Positions 13,001 to 19,562 of a stretch of DNA of 64,000 bases are shown here, piece by piece. The notes beneath the pieces were generated by a model. The model was not told the origin of the DNA and did not search any database. It saw only the letters and a program-made list of their open reading frames with translations. The stretch's first letter is position 1, and each line of letters starts with the position of its first letter. Origin of the DNA: Candidula unifasciata (taxonomy: Eukaryota > Mollusca > Gastropoda > Stylommatophora > Geomitridae); NCBI GenBank assembly GCA_905116865.2, contig CAJHNH020006046.1, positions 274,001 through 338,000 on the forward strand. Reading direction: 5' to 3'. A program made the translations under genes and the position numbers.

Positions 13001-13945
13001 GGTACCACAGAGAATGTAATCTATAGCGGTACAACAGAGAATGTAGTGTGAAGCGGTACCACAGAGAATATAGTGTGTAACGGTACCACAGAGAATGTAG
13101 TGTGTAGCGGTACCACAGAGAATGTAGTGTGTAGCGGTACCACAGAGAATGTAGTGTGTAGCGGTACCACAGAGAATGTAGTGTGTAGCGGTACCACAGA
13201 GAATGTAGTGTGTAGCAGTACAACAGAGAATGTAGTGTGTAGCGGTACCACAGAGAATGTAGTGTGTAGCGGTACAACAGAGAATGTAGTGTATAGCGGT
13301 ACCACAGAGAATGTAGTGTGTAGCGGTACCACAGAGAATGTAGTGTAGCGGTACCACAGAGAATGTAGTGTGTAGCGGTACCACAGTGAATGTAGTGTGT
13401 AGCGGTACCACAGAGAATGTAGTGTAGCGGTACCACAGAGAATGCAGTGTAGCGGCACCACAGAGAATGTAGTGTGTAGCGGTACCACAGAGAATGTAAT
13501 CTATAGCGGTACAACAGAGAATGTATACTGTGTAGTAGAATAAAAGAGAATGTATACTGTGCAGCAATATCATAGACAATGTATACTGTGCAGCAATATC
13601 ATAGACAATGTATACTGTGCAGCAATATCATAGACAATGTATACTGTGCAGCAGTATCACAAATATATATACTGTGCAGCAGTACCACAGATAATGTATA
13701 GTGTGCAGCAGTACCACAGAGAATGTACAGAGTGCAGCTGCACCAAAAAGACTGATCAGTGACAATGATTGTAATCAAGAGAACAAAAATAAATGAAAAT
13801 TAACCAACCTGGTATTCATTTTGTGGGTCATGAAACCCAAATATGGATCAAGAACCATGGCTGTACATAAATCATCAAGTTCACATAGTTCTGTGGCTGT
13901 CATGCCAGTTGACGGCACAAATCTGGGCCCGCCCATTGCTGTCAT
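876..13945 (-). CDS. KMT5B: Histone H4-K20 methyltransferase KMT5B/KMT5C-like (SUV4-20), 5' part, six coding exons
   Basis: Suv4-20 family enzymes are nuclear SET-domain proteins that add the second and third methyl groups to histone H4 lysine 20 in heterochromatin. Coding exons (minus strand) are 13945-13809, 12182-12020, 8241-8129, 4935-4749, 1808-1672 and 1027-876. All have AG acceptors and GT donors and join in compatible phases, giving about 296 residues without a stop. Order: N-terminal helical region ([21 protein letters not shown]), a central segment ([19 protein letters not shown]), the SET core motif [14 protein letters not shown], and a cysteine cluster [11 protein letters not shown] (zinc-binding end). 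All expected catalytic-core motifs are present. The long C-terminal tail of this family lies beyond position 1. The start was chosen at 13945, the first ATG after a good acceptor; upstream coding or 5' UTR exons are possible. KMT5B and KMT5C cannot be told apart here, and invertebrates usually have one gene. Confidence 0.9.
1205..1540 (-). mobile_element. SINE-A copy
   Basis: Reference copy, read on minus: a 5' head with CCACATG, an A-rich tract, aggcagtgg and gcatgtcgttaagagtcgac, then gagtgcatctgcctgagagg, then ccagaacttg, ctgtaagctc and a degraded tail. The same order recurs about 20 times in the window. Family name SINE-A is mine. Confidence 0.7.
1672..1808 (-). CDS. KMT5B: KMT5B-like coding exon 5, SET C-terminal part
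   Basis: Encodes [33 protein letters not shown] and [11 protein letters not shown] plus two bases. This is the end of the SET fold with the conserved Tyr in CFYGEDFF and the Cys-x-Cys-x2-Cys zinc site. The acceptor is TTTTGCAG and the donor GTAAGG. Confidence 0.93.
2226..2515 (+). mobile_element. SINE-A copy, full length with GAA tail
   Basis: Starts at ccctgtgtgggtttcggggc. It carries the aagaatagacccactgcct block, gagtgcatctgcctgagagg, caacactcaggttctggaac and ccagaactttctgccagag, and ends in gaacgagaagaagaagaa. This is the best plus-strand example of the family. Confidence 0.75.
2610..3140. mobile_element. Cluster of rearranged SINE-A pieces
   Basis: A plus-strand 5' half (2630-2790, with a G homopolymer at about 2648) abuts a minus-strand copy (2800-3060). 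A plus-strand 3' end follows (3055-3136, ending in aaggagaagaag). The pieces suggest insertion into an older copy or an inversion. Confidence 0.55.
3145..4110. repeat. 42-bp minisatellite, about 23 units
   Basis: The unit is close to gactggtatacataaagaac + agccagtcataagtgacaca, with period 42 (for example 3319-3360). Because 42 is a multiple of 3, open frames of 200-250 codons exist on both strands; they have no start context, splice sites or family likeness and are not genes. Each unit contains gactgg and ccagtc as an inverted pair. It lies in the KMT5B intron between exons 4 and 5. Confidence 0.93.
4281..4650. repeat. 71-bp tandem repeat, about 5 units
   Basis: gactagcagacaagaataac recurs at about 4282, 4352, 4423, 4494 and 4565, a spacing of 70-71. 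Units share cagccagtcacat with the adjacent 42-bp array, and each holds the inverted pair ataacag / ctgttat. It looks like a second-generation array derived from the neighbouring one, joined by degenerate copies at 4110-4280. Confidence 0.88.
4749..4935 (-). CDS. KMT5B: KMT5B-like coding exon 4, SET core
   Basis: Encodes [16 protein letters not shown], then [19 protein letters not shown] and [25 protein letters not shown] is the SET motif that builds the cofactor-binding pseudoknot. The acceptor is TTCTAG (AG 4937-4936) and the donor GTATGT at 4748. A 31-bp direct repeat lies just upstream in the intron. Confidence 0.93.
4949..5042. repeat. 31-bp direct repeat, three copies
   Basis: The unit is tcatttattattcaaggtaa followed by atgatacattt, three times in a row. 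It is intronic, immediately upstream (minus sense) of KMT5B exon 4. Confidence 0.85.
5520..5600 (-). other. tRNA-like sequence (degenerate A and B boxes)
   Basis: On the minus strand, gcggtagcatagtgtaattg resembles a tRNA A box and tgttcaacccc a B box. The anticodon stem does not pair well, so this is a tRNA pseudogene or SINE head rather than a working tRNA. It lies inside the piggyBac-like element. Confidence 0.4.
5935..6123 (-). pseudogene. Fragment resembling a piggyBac transposase N-terminus
   Basis: Minus-strand reading gives [18 protein letters not shown], then a Lys/Arg-rich stretch ([19 protein letters not shown]). An acidic start followed by a basic patch is typical of piggyBac transposase N-termini. 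No DDE core follows before the element ends, so it is a broken remnant. The link rests on position inside the TTAA element and composition only. Confidence 0.4.
6576..7000. other. Intronic sequence, nothing recognised
   Basis: AT-rich KMT5B intron. The small open frame at 6671-6886 has no family features. Confidence 0.5.
7005..7250 (-). mobile_element. SINE-A copy, diverged
   Basis: Read on minus, it has the 5' head (ccattatggggaaaacaaga), the gcatgtcataaaagtcaacc block and the 3' half ending near ttacagccggggaac. More diverged than the 11284 or 36628 copies. Confidence 0.6.
7795..7978 (-). mobile_element. SINE-C copy with tRNA-like head
   Basis: The minus strand begins gcccaactcgctagctcagt + tggttaaacc, a near-perfect tRNA A box, followed by a B-box-like ccgggttcacgcc. 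The body has ggcagaaaagccatatttct and ccatagtacagagcc. Related copies lie at 28083-28216 and 48395-48588. SINE-C is my name. Confidence 0.65.
8129..8241 (-). CDS. KMT5B: KMT5B-like coding exon 3
   Basis: A short 113-nt exon found by looking for the missing segment between exons 2 and 4. It encodes [21 protein letters not shown] through KICATRA plus two bases of Trp. The acceptor is TTTTTCAG and the donor GTGAGA. The Cys-Tyr-Arg-Tyr-Ser stretch and the ATR-A-W end match the family pattern, and the phase-2 end joins the G that opens exon 4. Confidence 0.85.
8935..9125 (-). mobile_element. SINE-D copy with tRNA-like head
   Basis: Minus strand: a tRNA-like head ending in a B-box-like gagttctagtcc, then an ataaggtgatagaatt body and aacctgcacagttcatggc to gcagccctaaatcctcacg. 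The body matches 12300-12400 and 30440-30535. Confidence 0.5.
9120..9400 (+). mobile_element. SINE-A copy
   Basis: Has gcatgggttcctaagtccc, aagaatacacctactgcct, gtgcatttgcctgagaggca, gcattcaggttttggaacaa and ttacagctggtaaacatgaa. A 5'-truncated LINE inserted just after its 3' end. Confidence 0.68.
9435..10020 (-). mobile_element. 5'-truncated LINE with perfect 14-bp target duplication
   Basis: The minus frame encodes the C-terminal region of a LINE ORF2: [57 protein letters not shown] and [20 protein letters not shown]. The 3' end carries a (gtaa)n-type tail. The insertion is bounded by identical 14-mers, ctgaacctgctagc, at 9421-9434 and 10021-10034, the mark of target-primed reverse transcription. 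Its intact frame suggests fairly recent insertion. The same family recurs at 34034-34345. Confidence 0.85.
10037..10960. other. KMT5B intronic sequence, little recognised
   Basis: 10140-10200 contains a degraded type-B SINE tail (gatatagcagcctcgctgca). The remainder shows no supported feature. Confidence 0.45.
10960..11140 (-). mobile_element. SINE with type-B body, minus copy
   Basis: Has gctaggctgtgatatctgca, caacatgcttgtttgaagac and a final gtggaatccag head. This is the same 5' head / type-B body combination as at 27540-27710 and 29785-30180. Confidence 0.5.
11190..11670. repeat. Interspersed repeat interrupted by SINE-A
   Basis: Left arm aataatgcggatacaaacaa to tgtatctcatcagg and right arm taaattcaactgaaaagcga to gtagtcacgtgactt both match 27258-27475, where the repeat is uninterrupted by the SINE. 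The SINE at 11284-11575 lies between the arms. Confidence 0.7.
11284..11575 (-). mobile_element. SINE-A copy, well preserved
   Basis: The GAA tail appears as ttcttcttcttcttcgcgtt at the left, followed by caccagctgtacactctgg, the tctccggcagatgcactcc block, the gtcgactcttacgacatgc block and a 5' head ending cccacacggg. It inserted into the repeat at 11190-11670. Confidence 0.8.
12020..12182 (-). CDS. KMT5B: KMT5B-like coding exon 2
   Basis: Completes the split Arg codon and encodes 54 residues from [17 protein letters not shown] to MKLLKEH, the helical region before the SET domain. The acceptor is a CACAG before 12182 and the donor is GTATGT at 12019. It ends in phase 0, matching the next exon. 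Confidence 0.88.
12230..12410 (+). mobile_element. SINE-D copy with tRNA-like head
   Basis: gcggctagccgaaggattag (A-box-like) and aggttcgattcc (perfect B box) form a tRNA-like head. Then come tggggattttttctgtcagg and a body ending acgcagccttaaatcctcag. It lies in the intron upstream of KMT5B exon 2. A second plus copy is at 30375-30540. Confidence 0.65.
12515..13500. repeat. 27-bp minisatellite, about 36 units
   Basis: The unit is gtagtgtgtagcggtaccac + agagaat (27 bp), with some 25-bp units lacking gt. The period of nine codons keeps frames open on both strands for up to 313 codons; these are artefacts of the array. It lies in the KMT5B intron between exons 1 and 2. Confidence 0.95.
13500..13755. 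repeat. About 30-bp tandem repeat next to the 27-bp array
   Basis: Units such as tgtgcagcaatatcatagac + aatgtatac occur several times and grade into the 27-bp units. They share the order cag-accacag-gaatgta. This looks like the diverged edge of the same array. Confidence 0.85.
13809..13945 (-). CDS. KMT5B: KMT5B-like coding exon 1 (first visible)
   Basis: Encodes 45 residues plus two bases, starting MTAMGGPRF and ending THKMNT(R). The acceptor AG sits directly before the ATG (13947-13946) and the donor GT is at 13808-13807. [14 protein letters not shown] and VLDPYLGF are hallmark N-terminal motifs of Suv4-20 proteins. The acceptor before the ATG implies a further 5' exon upstream, not identified. 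Confidence 0.85.
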
Positions 13946-14029
13946 CTTGAATGAAAACAGAAACGGGTGATACAAAAAGCTGTGTCAATAGAGAAACTTT
14001 TTCAACATTCTGCTTTCTTCTAAATATAA

Positions 14030-14175
14030 TGAATGCAGAGCAAGGGAAAGAAAGCTCCCAATTAGTCAACTCTTACGACATGCTTTTGGGAAGGCAGTGG
14101 GTCTGTTCTTGTTTTCCCCACTATTGGGAACCAGAACCCATACAGGGAATTGGAGGGAACGAAGAAGAAGAAGAA
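14030..14175 (-). mobile_element. SINE-A copy, 5' part only
   Basis: Contains agctcccaattagtcaactc, cgacatgcttttgggaaggc and the head ending gaacccatacagggaat. The 3' half is missing. Confidence 0.6.
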
Positions 14176-14359
14176 GATTCTTCAGCATTTGCCTTTAAAT
14201 GGGCAGTTGATGTTGTACTGTGGTTGACAAATAGGCTATGAGACCTGTGCCTTTTGATGCAACAGATACGATTTCAGCAAATCCCTCATTCGCTGCCTTT
14301 CACAACATGCTTATTAGGGGTGGGACTGGGTGGGTGGGGAATTGGAACAGTCTATTCTT

Positions 14360-15310
14360 ACATATCATGACCTTACCAGTTATGAGATTTAGAGTAAGCA
14401 GAAAGGAAAACTATACTATCTTGTTAACACACCAGCACCTACCTATTATGGCATTTAAAGTAGCAAGTAAAGAGATCTATACTACCTGGTTAATAAGCCA
14501 GTATCTACCAAGTATTAGATTTAGAGTATTCAGAAAGAAGGGCTACAATCTGGGTTACTTCCTGGTGGTACGCAGTACTGGAACCTTTTTAAAGTTATTT
14601 TTAGTACTACTTTAAACTTTAACAGACACTGAGAGTACCAGTACCTTTTATAGACATTTTGTGGTGTGTATCGGCACTTCTTTTGTTAGAAAAAAGCTCT
14701 GGCTGCAATATATTATTATTAACAGCCAGTATCTAGTTGTCATAACATTAACGCACACATGAGAACTATACCTAACTACACTATCTGGTTAATATGCCAG
14801 TTTTGACATTAATAGTAACCAGAAAGGAGAGTTATACTGTCTGGTTAATATGCCAGTTTTGACATTTAGCGTAACCAGAAAGGAGAGCTATACTGTCTGG
14901 TTAATATGCCAGTTTTGACATTTAGTGTAACCATAAAGGATAACTATACTATCTGGTTAATATGCAAGAATCTACCAGCAGAGTAACCAGAAAGGAGAAC
15001 TATACTATCTGGTTAATATGTGTTTTTTTTTTACAGTTATGATTATAACACTTAGAGTAACCAGAAAAGATAATAAATATTTTTGCACTATCTACTATCT
15101 CTGGTTACAACTAGTACTATTACTATTAGTATTATTACGCCAGTATCTTCTATTTGAGTAACCAGAAAGGAAAACTATACAATTTTTTGGTTAAAACGCC
15201 GGCATCTACTATTAGAGTAACTAGCAAGGAGAACTATATTTTATTAAAACGCCACTATCTACCAGTTTTGATATTTAGAGTAACCAGGAGGGCTACACTA
15301 TCTCTAATAC
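14360..15310. repeat. Degenerate tandem repeat, about 60-bp period
   Basis: The recurring pieces actatctggttaatatgcca, ttttgacatttagagtaacc and agaaaggagagctatact appear at least nine times, with the best copies at 14780-15000. Units drift in length and sequence. It lies upstream of the first visible KMT5B coding exon, in its 5' intron or flank. Confidence 0.8.
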
Positions 15311-15319
15311 CGCAACCAG

Positions 15320-16260
15320 GAATGTTTCCCCAATCACCTTTAACCTTTAACCGCTGACCTTACAAGCTATCAGAGGGTAAAAAACAAATTCATATTAACG
15401 AGACAAATTTTATTTATTGATATTAATATCTTCCTAAAGACTCACACATTTATCGTGGCTGTCATTTTAAGAATATATCAAGTTTTAAATTATAATTACT
15501 TTATAATTTATTACGGCTTTCTGATAATATAATCTTAGAGGCAATATTCCACACGATTAAGTTGATTAACGTTGGCAGCCGGAAGATTTGAATGAATGGG
15601 AGCTGTGTGAAATTAAAATAATAAAGGCTAGACAGGGAGGGACCCCGGCTATGTCCTTTTATATAAAAATAATCAATACTCACGCTCAAAATAAACACAC
15701 TAAGACCATCCCTTTCCTTTACTTTAATATATCTGACTGCTCTTTTACTCAAATATACGTTATTGAGCTTCCAACATTCATGTAAAGACCAAATATTTCC
15801 CTACCTTTGTCATTCTTTCAAGTCATAGCCTCGGCTTTGGACCGCATTACCACCAAAAACAAATAAAAACTACAGCCCCAAAACTGAGACTAGATTCGCA
15901 GTGTTTCCAGACTGTTATTCTGATTGACGCACTCCAAATGAATAATTCATGAAACTGAAACTTTTGTGCACTAAAGAATGTGGTAGTAGAAACATGAACC
16001 GTGCTGTATTCTCAGTAATAATATGTGCTTGTGTTGCGGAGTAATACATAGTACTGCTTCCATGCAGGTCGGCGTAATGCTTGTCTAATGGTTACTCTTA
16101 TTTAGTCAAATATCACGAATTGATATTTGTTACAATAGAACGGACAATGTATAACTTTCTAGGCAAAGTAAAAGCTGCTCAGTCTGCCACAAACACATAA
16201 CAATGAGTATCTATCTGTGTACGTCGTACTGACCAAGTATACGTACTAATAACAGCTAAT
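15320..16260. other. Unassigned sequence; possible KMT5B 5' region
   Basis: No repeat or gene recognised. Because an acceptor precedes the first visible ATG, the KMT5B promoter and 5' UTR exon should lie upstream of 13.95 kb, possibly here; no convincing promoter motif was found. Confidence 0.3.
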
Positions 16261-16264
16261 CACT

Positions 16265-16850
16265 ATCATCATCATCATCATAAACCACTTCTGCCGTTGA
16301 GCGACGTGGGGAGGAATAATTTGCGTTCCAGTGCACGTTGGCTGCCACTGGCTATTGTCATGCCGTAAAGGCGTAGAGTGTTTTTAATGTTGTCGATCCA
16401 TGTTTTCCGCGGCCGTCCTCTTGCTCTTGTAGTTGGTCTTCTGAAATGTAGTGCTTGTGATGGTATTTGATCTTGCTGCATTCTAACGAGATGGCTAAAC
16501 CACTTGATCTGCTGTTTCTCGATGAATCTAGTACAAGGTGTCGTTCCCACAATTTGCCTGATCTTTTCATTATTCACTCGATCTGGTATGGCTAGGTTGG
16601 CTGCTTTTCTCAGGCACCTCATCTCGCAGGTGGTAATTTTGCGTATATGGGCTTTAGATAGTGTCCATGTTTGGCACTGGTAGCTTAATGTTGGAATAAA
16701 TATGCTATTAATAATCTGTCTCTTTGCACTCATAGTTATGCTTGGATGTCTTAATAATGGTGACAATTGGTATATAAGTGCACTTGCTTTCTGACATCTG
16801 GTTTCTATTTCTCTGTCAATTCTACCATCTTCTGTGATCATACTTTCCTA
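16265..16850 (-). mobile_element. LINE ORF2 C-terminal fragment with ATG-repeat tail
   Basis: The minus frame reads DREIETRCQKASALIYQLSP, IFIPTLSYQCQTWTLSKAH, EMRCLRKAANLAIPDRVNN, IKWFSHLVRM and RARGRPRKTWIDNIKN. A (atg)n tail lies at 16265-16281. It is similar in plan to 9435-10020 but a different family, judged by tail and residues. 5'-truncated. Confidence 0.8.
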
Positions 16851-17269
16851 GATATTTAAACTCCCTAACTTGATATATATATATCACTATAATAGTGGTA
16901 TATGATAAAATGCAGTCATTATGCTCCTCATTTCACATCCCACTTATTTTATTCGCTCGTTGGGTTGGTTTAGCAGTCTGCTGAGTAAGAATCACCAACA
17001 GTATATTTGGCTATTCGCACAGGCATTTGTGTTTAGAAAGGTTAAAAATAGTATAATACACCCAGTGCCGGATTTAGACTTGGGGTGCAATGAGCCTACC
17101 ATTTTAAATTGAGTGAATTGTTACCCAACTAGGACATCACACTGAGCGATAAACACCCAGTGACACAAAGTGCCACCTTTGGATGAGGGTCACCCGTGGA
17201 GAGGTCACAGAAACCCCGTTCAACCGTTAGGTTACATTAGGGCCCCGGCAACAGGGTATGGCTTCGAAA

Positions 17270-17896
17270 TAATGAAGTTATGCTTAGTGATTCATTGTCT
17301 GTTCTCCAAGCACTATCCAGCAAAAAACAAGACAAACTAATTGCTGATCTAAGGACCAACATTGGCTTACTCTCCAAGGAAGCAGAACTGGTCTTGCAGT
17401 GGATACCAGCCACTGTGGTATTCAAGGAAATGAGAGAGCAGATGAGTTGGCAAAAGCTGAGTAATCTTCCTCAACCTCATCCACCACACAGCTACAAGGA
17501 AACCAAAACAGCGTTAAAGCAGTCTTTCAAGCGGGAGTGGAGAAGGCAGAATGGAGATTACAGACCAGAGAGTGACAGCATAAACAAACTAAACAGGAAA
17601 GAACAAACATCAATTTTGGATGGACACTGTGGCTTCGAGCACAGTTGTACAGGATAGGCATAAAATAATCTGCTGCCTGTGATTGTGGAGTAGAAAGACA
17701 AACTCCTGAGCACATACTAAAGTACTGCCCTAACCTCTCCCAGCAAAGACTGTTAATCTGGCCCAAAGGAGCCACATTGCAAGAGAAGCTATGGGGACCG
17801 GTGGCGACCTTAAACGCACAATCCTATATTGTGACCCAGACGGGACTCAATGTTTAGCATGACTGATGTCGAACGCAGAAGAAGAAGAAGAAATAA
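17270..17896 (+). mobile_element. LINE 3' fragment with RNase H domain and GAA tail
   Basis: Plus frames read MLSDSLSVLQALSSKKQDK, LQWIPATVV and SYKETKTALKQSFKREWRRQ, then a frame break near 17640. It ends gatgtcgaacgcagaagaag plus more GAA. LSDS carries an RNase H Asp. Nearly the same protein is encoded on minus at 20987-21625. Confidence 0.82.
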
Positions 17897-18104
17897 TGAA
17901 ATAGTCGTCCCACATGGGGACGTGAATTATAAAAACAACAACCATTTCAAATTTCACCAACTAATCTCAGAAAACTTTGAAATATGTAAGATAATAAAAG
18001 GTCGACGTTGACGCATATCAAGCCAGTTATTTTTTTTTTCCTAATTAGCTTTAACAGGTTAGCATAAATAAATGTCAGAGATAATACACCCAAAATAATA
18101 TTAT

Positions 18105-19345
18105 TAATCTTCTGCCTTTCTATCCCCCAATGGAGCATAGGCCCTCAACCAACTCACGCCAAGTCGTTATATCCTTGCCATTACATGGAGCTCTCCCCAT
18201 GTCCTCCCCATCTTTCTAACTTCATTCTCCAGCTCTCCTCTCCATGTGTTTTTTGGCTTTTCTGTATTCCTATGTCCCTGTGGGTTCCAATGCAAAGACA
18301 TTCTAGTTATTCTGTTCTCCTGTTTTCTCAGTGTGTGTCCTATCCAATGCCAGCGTCTTTTCCCCACCTCTTGGTCCACTGAGGCCTGTTTAGTTCTCGC
18401 CCAAAGCTCTACATTAGTTAATTCTATCAAACAATTTAATTTCCTCTATTCAGGCACCAGTTAATGAATGTAATATATTACTAATTGCCTTGGTTGTTCT
18501 CCATGTGTCCGCCCCATACAAAAGTACTGATTTGAGATTAGAATTTAAAATGTTTAGTTTAGTATTTCTTTTAATTTCTTTTGACCTCCACAAATTCCCT
18601 AGTGCTATGAAAGCTAATCTTGCCTTTTGTATTCTTATTTCAATATCTCTATCAGTTCCTCCGTATTTATCTACATTACTGCCTAAATAGGTGTACGACT
18701 CCACGTCTTGGAGTGGGGGGCCATTAAGAGAAACCAAATTACTATTTGCCTGATTTATTCTTATTATCTTTGTCTTTCCTTTATGGATTTTCAGACCAAG
18801 CTGCTGGGATCTCGCATCAAGTATATTTAATTTATCTTGCATCTGATTCCGTGAATGGGACAGAAGAGAAATATCATCAGCGAAGTCCAGATCTTCAAGC
18901 TGTTTTGTAGGGGTCCATTGAATTCTATTCTTAGTGTTAGCAGTTACTGTTTTCGTAATCCAGTTATAGCCAGTGAAAATAAGAGAGGCGACAAAAGACA
19001 TCCCTGTCGTACACCTGTTTTTATTTCAAATGTATCTGTTAGCTTTCCCTCATGAAGAACTCGACATTTCATGTCTTTTTTTTTTTTTTTTTGGTTTTTT
19101 TTTTTTTTGTTGTTGTTGCCTTTACTAAGTTAATAGTTTTCTGTGGTATTCCATAGTGTCCTATCAATTTCCAGAGAGATTCCCTATCAATACTGTCAAA
19201 CGCTTTTTCATAGTCTATAAATCCAATGTAAAGTGGTGAGTTCAGTTCAAAGCTTTGCTCTATTAAAATACGTTATGTGACTATCTGGTCAGTACAGGAT
19301 TTGTTTGACCTAAAACCTACCTGTTCATCTCTTAGCTTTTTATCA
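18105..19345 (-). mobile_element. LINE with reverse transcriptase motif FADD, degraded
   Basis: Read on minus: RDEQVGFRSNKSCTDQIVT, then a frameshifted IGFIDYEKAFDSIDRES, LDFADDISLLSHSRNQM (the RT catalytic FADD), ESYTYLGSNVDKYGGTDRDI, LLYGADTWRTTKAIS and a C-terminal NVELWARTKQASVDQEVGKR. A poly-T stretch at 19077-19110 and frameshifts show it is dead. 54060-54530 is another copy of the 3' part. Confidence 0.85.
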
Positions 19346-19562
19346 ATCATCGTCATCATGTGCCTTGCCGACTGGCGTGGGCGATCATGCCTCTCCATAA
19401 TCTGCGATCTCCTGCAGCATGTATTAGTTCGTGTGCCGACACACCTCCATGTCATGCAACAAAACTGTCAAGCATCTTCTCTCGTTGTCTTCCTCTATCT
19501 CTCCTTCCATAGATCTTTCCAGTGGTCACAACATGTTCTGTTTTCCCTCTTCTCATATCAAG
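19346..19562 (-). mobile_element. Short 3' end of another LINE
   Basis: The segment with catgtgccttgccgactggc and cttttctcatatcaagcg-type context matches the style of the 3' end at 24440-24560 (taaatgccttgcagctggcg). It is sandwiched between two LINEs of opposite orientation. Confidence 0.45.

Noticed and set aside
12573..13579. Open frames of 241-313 codons across the 27-bp array
   Set aside because: Nine-codon period keeps frames open on both strands. They lie in an intron of KMT5B.
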